From positions 1-33,922 of the forward strand of contig WTGR01000682.1 of assembly GCA_011523485.1 (NCBI GenBank): DNA of 33,922 bases. The letters run 5' to 3'. A program made the translations under genes and the position numbers. Within the stretch, counting starts at the first letter, position 1; each line of letters begins with the position of its first letter. Positions 15,015 through 23,560 of this stretch are shown here, piece after piece. Source of the DNA: Acidobacteriota bacterium (GTDB lineage: Bacteria; Acidobacteriota; Vicinamibacteria; Vicinamibacterales; UBA8438). Below the pieces are notes generated by a model. It saw nothing but the letters and a program-made list of their open reading frames with translations, ran no database searches and was not told where the DNA came from.

Positions 15015-17206
15015 GTGCGGGCGCCGACTTCGGGCCGAACCTGAATCCCCGCTGGGGAGGCCGGCGGGCGGTGCCCACCATCCTGCAGATGGAGACCACC
15101 GAGTGCGCCGCGGCCTGCCTGGGCATGATCCTCGCGCACCATGGCCGGTGGGTGTCGCTTGAGGAGCTGCGCGTCGGCTGCGGCGTCTCCCGCGATGGGG
15201 CGAATGCGGACAGCATGCTCCGCGCGGCGCGCGAGTACGGCCTGCACGCAGAGGGGTTCCGCTGTCCGCGTGAGGATCTGTTCGCGTTCCCGTTCCCGAT
15301 GATCCTCTTCTGGGACTTCAATCATTTCGTCGTCCTCGAAGGGATCAAGGGCAAGCGCTTCTACATCAACGACCCGGGCCACGGACCCCGCCGCCTTCCC
15401 CTGGAGGAGTTCGAAGAGAGCTACGCGGGCATCTGCTTCGCCTTCCGGAGGAGCCCGACGTTCCGCCGCGCCGGCTCGCAGCCGAGCATCCTGCGGGGCC
15501 TCCGCGCGCGCCTCGGCCACTCCCGGGGCGCGCTCGCCTTCTGCGCCCTGGCCACGCTGACCCTGCTCGTGCCCGGTCTCGCCGTGCCGACGATGATCAA
15601 GGTGTTCGTCGACGACGTGCTGATAGGCGGGAACGGGGACTGGGTGAACGCGCTGCTGGCGGGGCTGGTGCTGGCGGCCGTCCTGCAGGGCGCGCTGGTC
15701 TGGCTGCAGCGCGCCTTCCTGGCCCGGATGGAGACCAAGCTCTCCATCGTTACGACATCCGGCTTCTTCTGGCACCTGGTCAGCCTGCCGATGCCGTTCT
15801 TCAGCCAGCGCTACGCGGGCGATCTCGTCAGCCGGGTGGCGTCGAACGACCGCGTCGCCCGGCTCCTGTCGGACGAGCTGGCCGTGAGCGCGATCAACAC
15901 GCTGGCGATGGGGTTCTACGCGGCGGTGATGCTGTCCTACGACGTACCGCTGACTCTGGTCACCGCCGCCATCGTGGCGGGCAATCTCGTGGTGCTGCGG
16001 CTCGCCGCCCGCGCCAGGGACGACGCCAGCCGCCGCCTGCTAAAGGAGCAGGGGAAGCTGGCCGGCGTGTCCATCAAGGGCATCCAGATGATCGAGACGC
16101 TGAAAGCGAACGGAGCGGAAGGCGACTTCTTCGCCCGCTGGTCCGGCATGCACGCCAACGCGCTGGACGCGCAGCAGCGGTTGGCGTTCGTCTCGATGAT
16201 GGCCAACGCCGCCCCGCCGCTGCTCTCCCTCCTCGGCCTCGTGGCCGTGCTGGGCGTCGGGGGGCTGCGGGTCCTGGACGGCACGCTGACCATCGGCGGC
16301 CTGGTGGCCTTTCAGAGCCTGACCCGGAACTTCGCGGGGCCGGTGGACGGCCTGGTGCAGTTCGGCGCCCATCTGCAGACCATCCGGGGCGACATCGCCC
16401 GGCTGGACGACGTGCTGCACTACGAACCGGACACGCGCGCGCGGCGGGCGCTCGATGCGGGAGCTGCACCGGAAGAAGCGCCGCTTCCCCGCGGCGCGGT
16501 GGAGCTGGACGGCATCACCTACGGGCACAACGTCAAGACAGCACCGCTCATCGAGGACTTCACGCTGTCGATCCGGCCGGGCGAGCGCATCGCGCTGGTG
16601 GGAAGCTCCGGAAGCGGCAAGTCGACCGTCGCGAGACTGATCTGCGGCCTGTTGACTCCCTGGTCGGGCAGCGTGCGTATCGACGGGCACGACGTCGCCG
16701 ACATGCCGCCTGCCCGCTTCGCCGAGATCGTGGCCCACGTCGACCAGGAGTTCGTGCTGTTCGAGGGGAGCGTGCGCGACAACGTCGCGCTGTGGGAACC
16801 CACCGTGTCGGAGCGCGACGTCGTGCGGGCCCTGCGCGACGCCGCGATTCACGATGTCGTAGCCGGGCGGCCGGGGAAGTACGATGCGGAGGTCGAGGAG
16901 GGCGGCCGCAACTTCAGCGGCGGGCAGCGCCAGCGGCTGGAGATCGCGCGAGCGCTCGCCCGCAACCCCGCCGTGCTGGTGCTGGACGAGGCGACCGCGG
17001 CGCTCGACCCGGTGACCGAGCTCGAAATCGACGACCGGCTGCGCCGCCGCGGTTGCACCTGCCTGATTGTCGCGCACCGGCTCAGCACCATCCGGGACGC
17101 GGACGAGATCCTGGTGCTGGACCGCGGCCGGATCGTCGAACGCGGCACGCACGAGACCCTGATGGCGGGCGACGGTCCGTATCGCTCCCTGGTGACGACA
17201 GGCTGA
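15011..17206 (+). CDS. NHLM-type C39 peptidase/ABC exporter
   Basis: A peptidase-permease-ATPase that cleaves double-glycine leaders and exports the product. From TTG at 15011 it has 732 residues. The C39 domain (about 20-145) has Gln26 and Cys32 in QMETTECAAACLG, His105 in NHFVVLEG and Asp121 in INDPGHG, so all catalytic residues are present. A transmembrane domain (about 165-440) follows, then the ATPase: Walker A GSSGSGKS (about 531-538), signature FSGGQRQR (about 636), Walker B VLVLDEA (about 655). Sequence and layout match the first ABC protein of NHLM bacteriocin systems. TTG overlaps the old hlyD stop (TTGA) and follows GGGGAGA by 10 bases; an in-frame GTG at 14951 would add 20 residues derived from the hlyD remnant. 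Likely substrates are the two proline-rich precursors. Confidence 0.93.
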   Translation: MSAGADFGPNLNPRWGGRRAVPTILQMETTECAAACLGMILAHHGRWVSLEELRVGCGVSRDGANADSMLRAAREYGLHAEGFRCPREDLFAFPFPMILFWDFNHFVVLEGIKGKRFYINDPGHGPRRLPLEEFEESYAGICFAFRRSPTFRRAGSQPSILRGLRARLGHSRGALAFCALATLTLLVPGLAVPTMIKVFVDDVLIGGNGDWVNALLAGLVLAAVLQGALVWLQRAFLARMETKLSIVTTSGFFWHLVSLPMPFFSQRYAGDLVSRVASNDRVARLLSDELAVSAINTLAMGFYAAVMLSYDVPLTLVTAAIVAGNLVVLRLAARARDDASRRLLKEQGKLAGVSIKGIQMIETLKANGAEGDFFARWSGMHANALDAQQRLAFVSMMANAAPPLLSLLGLVAVLGVGGLRVLDGTLTIGGLVAFQSLTRNFAGPVDGLVQFGAHLQTIRGDIARLDDVLHYEPDTRARRALDAGAAPEEAPLPRGAVELDGITYGHNVKTAPLIEDFTLSIRPGERIALVGSSGSGKSTVARLICGLLTPWSGSVRIDGHDVADMPPARFAEIVAHVDQEFVLFEGSVRDNVALWEPTVSERDVVRALRDAAIHDVVAGRPGKYDAEVEEGGRNFSGGQRQRLEIARALARNPAVLVLDEATAALDPVTELEIDDRLRRRGCTCLIVAHRLSTIRDADEILVLDRGRIVERGTHETLMAGDGPYRSLVTTG

Positions 17207-17212
17207 GCAGAC

Positions 17213-20152
17213 GTGGGCGTCCCGGCCATCGAGCGCATCCGCGGCGAGCGGATCCCCGCCGGCGCGGCCCGGCCGTTCCTGCTGGACGACCCCGAGCGCG
17301 TCCACCTGGTGGAGCAGGGGCATCTGGACGCCTTCGCGGTCGAGCTGCGCGGGAACGAGCCGGTCAGCCGACGGCGTTTCCTCGCCCGGGTTCCCGCCGG
17401 GTCGATGGCGTTCGGCAGCCGGCCTCTGACGGACCCGGCCCGACCCGAACGCGTGTTCGGGTACCTCGCGGTGCCGTCCCTGGACGCGGTGCTGATCGCG
17501 GGCGACCGCTCGGGTGTCGCGGGTGATACCTTCGACCTCGCCGCCACCGCCTGGATCGACGACTGGATCGCGCGGCTCTCGGAGTTTCTCGGGCGCGGCC
17601 GCTCCGTCCCGCTCGACGCCGAGCTGCTGGAGGCCGACCCGGGAGTCCGCTACCCGGCGGGCGCGGTCCTGAGCGCGCAGCACGGGGACGTCGTGTGGGT
17701 GTCCGCAACGGCGCCGATGCGCGTCCTCGGTCGCAGCGACATGGTCGTCGGCGAGGGGGAGCCGCTGCTGCCCGTCACCGAGCGCACCTGGCTCGCAGTC
17801 GACGTCGCCGCCGAGGTCAGCGCCGTCTACACGCCGACCGCGCTGGTGGCAGACCGGCTGTGGCCGGCGTTCCTCCGCTTCGGCACCCGCGTTCTCGAGT
17901 ACGCGATTCTGGCCGAGGCGGAGGACGACATCGAGTCGCAGTCGCGCCGCCGGCGCGCGCACGGGGCCAGGCGTGCGTCCGTCAAGCGTGCCCTCGGCGA
18001 CCTGGGCGACGTGCTCGGCGCGGCGCGCGGTACGGGCCCGTCGGGGCTGGAAGAACGGACACCGCTGCAGGCGGCGGTCAGCCTGGTCGCCGAGGCGTGC
18101 GGCGTGGCTGTCGACGCCCGCGAGCGGCAGGACGAGCGGAGCGCTCCGGCGGGCGCGTCAGATGCCCTCGCGGTCGCAGAACGGCTGGCGCGGCGCGCCG
18201 GGATACGCACGCGGCGGATAACGCTCGGGCGCCGCTGGTGGAGGCGCGACGGCCCGTCCTTCGTCGGCTTCACGGCAGCGGAAGAGAAGCCGCTCGCCGT
18301 GCTGGCGAAGCAGCGCGGGGGCTATCGTGCCATCGATCCGCGCTCGGGGACGGAAGTCGCGGTCAACCGCAAGCGGGCAGCCGGAATCGCGACCGAGGGG
18401 CTCGCCTTCTATCCGCCGCTGCCGGACGAGGTCGAGGACGCCGGCAAGACGCTGCGCTTCGCCCTGCACCGGCGCGGCCGGGACGTCGGAGCCGTGCTGG
18501 GGGTGGGCGCGCTCGGCGGCGTGGCGGCGCTCCTGGTTCCGGTCCTCACCGGGCTGGTGCTCGCCGAGCTCATTCCGCGGGCCGACGTGCCGGCATGGGG
18601 CGCGGCGCTGGTCGCGCTGCTGGTGCTCGCCTTCGGCAACGCGGTCTTCTTCGTCGTGCGAGGACTGGCCCTGCTGCGGATCGAGGGCCGTGTGGACGAG
18701 CGCCTCCAGGCCGCCGTCTGGAGCCGACTGGTCGCGTTGCCGACGCCGTTCTTCCGGCGCTTCACGGCCGGCGATCTCGCCTCCCGCGCCAACGGGATCA
18801 GCGGCGTCCGGCAAGTGCTGACGGGCACGGCGGCGCAGGCGGCGATAAGCGGCCTCTTCTCGATGCTCAGCCTGGCGTTGCTGCTCTATTACCACTGGCT
18901 GCTCACGCTGTACGTCTGCGGGATGCTGTCGCTGATGGCCGGCGTGACCTGCGTGTTCTCGTACGGCCAGGTGCGACACTACCGGGAAGTTTTCCGCATG
19001 CAGGGGGACATCGACGGATTCGTCCTCCAGATGATCAACGGGGTTTCCAAGCTGCGCGTGGCCAACGCCGAGAGCCATGCGCTCGCCCACTGGGCGCACC
19101 GCTTCTCGAAGCAGAAGCGGGCCTATCTGCAGGCGCGGCGCTGGGCGGCCGGACAGCACGCGATCACGGCCGTGTTCCAGCCGGCGGCGCTGGCCGCCAT
19201 CTACGGCGTCGTCCACTACGGCGGTCCGCCCGGTGCGGCGCCCGGGATGGAGTTGGCCGCTTTTCTTTCCTTCAACGCCGCGTTCGGTCAGCTCAGTGCG
19301 GCCGTCGGCAACCTGACGACGGCGCTGACCACCGCGCTGGCCGTGATCCCGCTCCTCGAGCGCGTCAAGCCGCTGCTGGACGAGCGCCCGGAGTCGGCCG
19401 GGGGCGGCATCGATCCAGGCGACCTGCAAGGGGACATCGAGGTTTCGAACGTGACCTTCCGCTACGCGGCGAGCACCCCGAACGCGATCGAGGACCTGTC
19501 GTTCCGCATCCGACCGGGGGAGTACGTGGCGTTCGTCGGTCCGTCCGGCAGCGGCAAGTCCACCATCTGCCGCCTGTTGCTCGGCCTCGAACAGCCGACA
19601 TCCGGGTCGATCCTGCTGGACGGCGACGATCTGGCTGGGCTCGACTTGGTGGCGGTGCGGCAACGCATGGGCGTGGTCCTGCAGAGCGGCCAGCTCGTCG
19701 TCGGCAGCATCTACGAGAACATCGCGGGCATGTCGCCGTTGAGCGCCGAACAGGCCTGGGAGGCGGCGCGGGCAGCCGCCCTCGAGGACGACATCCGGGC
19801 CATGCCGATGCAGATGCGCACCGTGGTCCCGGCCGACGGGACCGGACTGTCCGTCGGGCAGAAGCAGCGACTGCTGATCGCCCGCGCCCTCGCTCGCCGG
19901 CCGCGCATCCTGCTGTTCGACGAGGCCACCAGCGCCCTCGACAACCGCGCCCAGGCAGTCGTGCAGGCGTCGCTCAAGACGATCAATGCGACCCGCATCG
20001 TGATTGCCCACCGGCTCAGCTCCATCCGCGATGTCGACCGGATCCATGTCCTCGATCGCGGGCGCATCGTCGAGACCGGCGCCTACGACGACCTCATCGC
20101 CCGCGACGGCATGTTCGCCGCGCTCGCGCGGCGCCAACTGGTACAGACGTGA
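17213..20152 (+). CDS. NHLM-type second ABC transporter (permease-ATPase)
   Basis: A 979-residue protein, partner of the preceding exporter, from which it is separated by six bases. It has no C39 domain; instead a long N-terminal region of about 430 residues typical of the second NHLM ABC protein, then a transmembrane domain (about 435-720) and an ATPase with Walker A GPSGSGKS (about 776), signature LSVGQKQR (about 879; the usual Gly after Ser is Val) and Walker B ILLFDEA (about 900). The start is GTG at 17213. With the C39 exporter and HlyD it should make the export complex. Translation is probably coupled, since no strong Shine-Dalgarno is visible. Confidence 0.92.
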   Translation: MGVPAIERIRGERIPAGAARPFLLDDPERVHLVEQGHLDAFAVELRGNEPVSRRRFLARVPAGSMAFGSRPLTDPARPERVFGYLAVPSLDAVLIAGDRSGVAGDTFDLAATAWIDDWIARLSEFLGRGRSVPLDAELLEADPGVRYPAGAVLSAQHGDVVWVSATAPMRVLGRSDMVVGEGEPLLPVTERTWLAVDVAAEVSAVYTPTALVADRLWPAFLRFGTRVLEYAILAEAEDDIESQSRRRRAHGARRASVKRALGDLGDVLGAARGTGPSGLEERTPLQAAVSLVAEACGVAVDARERQDERSAPAGASDALAVAERLARRAGIRTRRITLGRRWWRRDGPSFVGFTAAEEKPLAVLAKQRGGYRAIDPRSGTEVAVNRKRAAGIATEGLAFYPPLPDEVEDAGKTLRFALHRRGRDVGAVLGVGALGGVAALLVPVLTGLVLAELIPRADVPAWGAALVALLVLAFGNAVFFVVRGLALLRIEGRVDERLQAAVWSRLVALPTPFFRRFTAGDLASRANGISGVRQVLTGTAAQAAISGLFSMLSLALLLYYHWLLTLYVCGMLSLMAGVTCVFSYGQVRHYREVFRMQGDIDGFVLQMINGVSKLRVANAESHALAHWAHRFSKQKRAYLQARRWAAGQHAITAVFQPAALAAIYGVVHYGGPPGAAPGMELAAFLSFNAAFGQLSAAVGNLTTALTTALAVIPLLERVKPLLDERPESAGGGIDPGDLQGDIEVSNVTFRYAASTPNAIEDLSFRIRPGEYVAFVGPSGSGKSTICRLLLGLEQPTSGSILLDGDDLAGLDLVAVRQRMGVVLQSGQLVVGSIYENIAGMSPLSAEQAWEAARAAALEDDIRAMPMQMRTVVPADGTGLSVGQKQRLLIARALARRPRILLFDEATSALDNRAQAVVQASLKTINATRIVIAHRLSSIRDVDRIHVLDRGRIVETGAYDDLIARDGMFAALARRQLVQT

Positions 20153-20437
20153 GGGAACCTGCCCAACCCCGGGGTCGGCCCGACGCCTGGTCTCCTGAAA
20201 CGACGCAAGCGGAAACCTCGGAACCACACACCCTGCACCATGACAAGCGACACGTCACGCGACCGTCTGCACTCTCCTTTCTTCAACAGGGGGTACTTCC
20301 TCGACCACCTCTTCATGCTCATCTTCGCGACGGTCGCCGCTCTACGACTCGCCGGGCAAGTGGGACATGAGTTGCGCGGCTCGCCTGGCCGCCGTTCGGC
20401 CTCAGCCCGCACGGCTGGTCCTCCAGCATGGTTGCTC
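20153..20437. other. Intergenic stretch after the exporter operon
   Basis: It contains no clear terminator and no promoter box of the 11-bp type. One frame in it carries a hydrophobic stretch in phase with the outer-membrane protein, but I cannot support a gene. Confidence 0.4.
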
Positions 20438-21391
20438 ATGGAAGCCCTCCGTAACTCTCGCCGCGTTCCGCCCTGCGCGCTGGTCGCCGCCCTGTGCTCG
20501 ACCCTGGCGTGTATTCCGAACGCCGCCGCGGCCCAGGACGAGCGCGACGGCTTCTACGCCGGCCTCCAGCTTGGCGTCGGGTTTCCCACCTTGGTGCAGT
20601 CGGTCCGGAGCTACATGAGCCATCCGACCCGCTGCGACGTGCTGCTGTATCCATCCTCGGTGAGCCCGCCCCTCGAGGATCCGGCCTGCGTGGACAACAA
20701 CCCCGTGGTCACATCCACCAGGTTCGAGCCGGGCGCCGGTTTGGCCGCCGGCTTCATGCTGGGCTATGCGGTCAGCGCACTGCGGCTCGAGGTCGAGTAC
20801 GTGAACGCATCTCCGGCCAGCGTCGTGGCACCGATCGGCGAAACCACAAGCACGGCGCTACGGAACAAGACCTCCGAATGGAGTACGGACGAGCCGCCCT
20901 ACGAGTGGATTGGCGATTACACGGTGCGCCAGGCGTTCGCCAACGTGTACTACGATTTCCGAAACGGCTCGCGCTGGACGCCGTATGCCGGGGCCGGTGT
21001 CGGTTGGGCCGCAGTGGACCTGAACTACTATCTGCAACTCGTCCGTAGACCCGAGGCGGAGTACCTGCAGATAGATTTCGATCCGGACTGGCCGGACGCG
21101 GCCAAGCGCGCCGCGGCGGGAACCGTCAGCATTCTGGATACTTACGTAAGCCGGATCGTGTTCGGATACCAGGCGCTGGCCGGGATCGACTACGCCCTCA
21201 GCGAACACACGTCCCTGGGCGTCGCGCTCCGCTGGGCGAGGTTCGACGACGTCGAGCACGAGGCGATGCACAACATCGTTCGGAGCCACGCGCCCGTACT
21301 CGCAGACGGCGTTACGCCGTGGAACAACGAGCTGACATTCTCCGGCATCGGCTATCAGGGGCTGACCTTCAATCTGAAGTACCACTTCTGA
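20438..21391 (+). CDS. OmpA-like outer-membrane beta-barrel protein
   Basis: From ATG at 20438 the protein has 317 residues with a signal peptide ending in ACIPNAAAAQ. The remainder alternates hydrophobic and polar residues, with barrel-type strands such as GFYAGLQLGVGFP, FMLGYAVSALRLEVEYV, WTPYAGAGVGWAAVDL and SLGVALRWARF, and ends in LTFNLKYHF with a C-terminal Phe, the outer-membrane insertion signal. It could be a small porin-like or adhesion protein. The frame is open to 20240; that extension has a hydrophobic stretch (LFMLIFATVAAL) but would put the signal peptide in mid-protein, so it is rejected. The gene follows the exporter by 285 bases and might share its transcript, but nothing shows a role in peptide export. 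Confidence 0.8.
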   Translation: MEALRNSRRVPPCALVAALCSTLACIPNAAAAQDERDGFYAGLQLGVGFPTLVQSVRSYMSHPTRCDVLLYPSSVSPPLEDPACVDNNPVVTSTRFEPGAGLAAGFMLGYAVSALRLEVEYVNASPASVVAPIGETTSTALRNKTSEWSTDEPPYEWIGDYTVRQAFANVYYDFRNGSRWTPYAGAGVGWAAVDLNYYLQLVRRPEAEYLQIDFDPDWPDAAKRAAAGTVSILDTYVSRIVFGYQALAGIDYALSEHTSLGVALRWARFDDVEHEAMHNIVRSHAPVLADGVTPWNNELTFSGIGYQGLTFNLKYHF

Positions 21392-21517
21392 TCGGCCGCC
21401 TTGCCACCGGCAGGGTCGGCCACGTCAGCGGGCGTGGTGGTCCGTGTTCGTCGCCGGGACTCGCGCTTCGCGGGACCGGGCAGGCGGGAGACGCCGAGAG
21501 CGAACCGGACAATGCCC

Positions 21518-23269
21518 CTACCGAGAGGCGACGGGTTCCACGCGAACCGTCACCACATCCGTGTCGTGATATTGATGGTGGCGAACGGAGGAGGCATAGT
21601 GCCGCAGGAGCCGTAGCGACACCTCCTCCTCGACCTGCATGGCGCCCGGCCGGTCCTGGAGCACGGCCATCTGGTCCTCGATGTTCGTCTCGTCGGTGGC
21701 GGCGATGAACTCCAGGACGGCCGCATCGCCGTCGGCGCGCGCCAGGAGGAGCATGTGGCGGTCATCGCGCGGCTGCGCCTGCTCACCGTCGCGCAGCAGC
21801 AGCAGCGTCTCCTCGCCGACGGCCCGCACCCTCGCGGTCATCTCCTCGTTCCACTTGTTGCCCACGGCGAAACGGGAGAGCATCTCGTCCACCTTCGGAT
21901 AGGCGTCGGCGTTCAGGGCCACGCGCAGCCGCACCCTGCGTGAAGCCGTGAGGTCGTCGAAGAGCGTCAGCACTATCACCGTGAAGCCGCCGACGGTCAT
22001 GCCGTTCCCGAGCAGCTCGCCCCATGCCCCCTGGAGGTACTCCGGGAAGACCCAGTCGAGCTGGAACGCGACGCCGAGCAGGAACCCCATGCCGACGATG
22101 AGGCTCTTCCGCTGGTCGAGCCCGTCCTGGAGCACGATCTTCATGCCGAACACGAAGAGCAACGCCACCAGGACGATGTAGAACGCGGCCACCACGGGCC
22201 CTGGAATCGCGACGATGGCCGCCGTGAACTTCGGCAGGAACGCCAGCACGACGAAGATGACCCCGACGCAGACGCCGACCACGCGGGCCGCCACTCCGGT
22301 GAGCTCGGCAATGGAGATGCTCATCGCGTACGTGCTGTTGGGCACCGTCCCGGCGACGCCGGAGAGAAGGTTGCCGAGACCGTCGGCGAACAGCGCGCCC
22401 TGCACCGAGCGGAAATCGATGGCGCGCGGCCTGCGCCACGAGACCCGCTGGACGGCGATGGTGTCGCCGAGGGTGTCCATGGCGCCGACCAGCGTCACGA
22501 ACACGAACGCCGGCAGGAGCGCCCAGAAGGCCGGACCGAAACCGAGATCGAACCCGACGTGCGCGACGGGCGGCAGACCGACCCACGCGGCGTCGACGAC
22601 GCCCGCGGTATCGTAGATGCCGAAGCCGAAGCCGCCGATCGCGCTCCCGACGACCAGGCCGATGACCGGGGCCCACAGCCGCCAGGCGCCGCGGAAGCGG
22701 AGTCCGGCCGCGATCATGATGGCCAGGGTCACGCCCGCGGTGACGGGCGCCGCCGCCGGCGACGCTCCCTCGGGCACGTCGGTCAGCTTGCCCAGGAAGG
22801 TCGTGGCCACGCTCACCGGAATCAGCATCAGCACGGTGCCGGCCACGGCCGGGGTGAACACCTTGCGAAGCAACGACAACTTGGCGGCCAGGGCGAACTG
22901 AAACAGGCAGGACACGAGGATCAGGGTGGAGAGCAGCCCCTGCCCGCCCCGTTCGAGGGCGGTCACGCAGACGGCGAGAAACGCGGCAGTGCTGCCCATG
23001 AGGAGGACATAGCCCGCCCCGATGCGTCCGATGCGCACGGACTGGATGACGGTGGTGATCCCGCTGATCACGAGGGCGGCGCAGACCGCCCAGGACAGAT
23101 AGGCGTCGCTGCCGCCGGCGCTCCCGATCATGATGACCGGCGTGAGGACGATGCCCGTCACGTTGAGAAGGGCGTACTGCAACCCCAACCCGATCGAGAG
23201 CAGGTGCGGCGGCCGGTCGTCGGGCTCGTAGCGAACATCCTGGCGGACGTGAGCGGTACTGGAGTTCAT
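21518..23269 (-). CDS. NCS2-family (xanthine/uracil-type) permease with ATPase-like C-terminal domain
   Basis: A 583-residue membrane protein. Residues about 20-440 form the NCS2 nucleobase transporter fold with many membrane segments and motifs VGAMDTLGDTIAVQR and GTVPNSTYAMSISIAELTG. The remaining 140 residues are not part of the usual permease: RVRAVGEETLLLLRD resembles the N box of SpoIIAB/anti-sigma type ATPases, and SLRLLRHYASSVRHHQY resembles the last helix of that fold. ATG at 23269 is chosen; a second ATG four codons earlier (23281) is equally possible. Substrate preference cannot be told. It is convergent with the outer-membrane protein gene and shares no promoter motif with the peptide locus. 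Nothing was recognised in 23282-23560. Confidence 0.85.
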   Translation of the reverse strand: MNSSTAHVRQDVRYEPDDRPPHLLSIGLGLQYALLNVTGIVLTPVIMIGSAGGSDAYLSWAVCAALVISGITTVIQSVRIGRIGAGYVLLMGSTAAFLAVCVTALERGGQGLLSTLILVSCLFQFALAAKLSLLRKVFTPAVAGTVLMLIPVSVATTFLGKLTDVPEGASPAAAPVTAGVTLAIMIAAGLRFRGAWRLWAPVIGLVVGSAIGGFGFGIYDTAGVVDAAWVGLPPVAHVGFDLGFGPAFWALLPAFVFVTLVGAMDTLGDTIAVQRVSWRRPRAIDFRSVQGALFADGLGNLLSGVAGTVPNSTYAMSISIAELTGVAARVVGVCVGVIFVVLAFLPKFTAAIVAIPGPVVAAFYIVLVALLFVFGMKIVLQDGLDQRKSLIVGMGFLLGVAFQLDWVFPEYLQGAWGELLGNGMTVGGFTVIVLTLFDDLTASRRVRLRVALNADAYPKVDEMLSRFAVGNKWNEEMTARVRAVGEETLLLLRDGEQAQPRDDRHMLLLARADGDAAVLEFIAATDETNIEDQMAVLQDRPGAMQVEEEVSLRLLRHYASSVRHHQYHDTDVVTVRVEPVASR

Positions 23270-23560
23270 GGCAAGACTCAACTAGAGCGTTTCGCCGTTC
23301 GGTGGCGCAGCCCGCCATGAAGCCGACGGCGCCTGAATCGCGGCCTGTGCGTGCTTCCAACCGGAGCTCCACGGGAGTGGCTCGGCCGCGGGTCGACACG
23401 CTCTCGATCGCGTCGGGTCGGAACGCCGGCAGCATCGAGTCACTGTGAGTACGGATCCCGCAGGCATTCGGAGCGCCAGGGTCTTCGGGGCGGGACAACC
23501 ACCGGACTTGCATGATCCACGCATCGGATCATCCCGAGGCGTGCTCTCTCATGTCCCGTG

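Noticed and set aside
20253..20285. GTCACGCGACCGTCTGC as another activator box
   Set aside because: The second half-site lacks TTCAT and no GTA follows at 9-10 bases.
20240..20437. N-terminal extension of the outer-membrane protein with LFMLIFATVAAL
   Set aside because: It would bury a clear signal peptide inside the protein, and the ATG at 20438 directly opens that signal.
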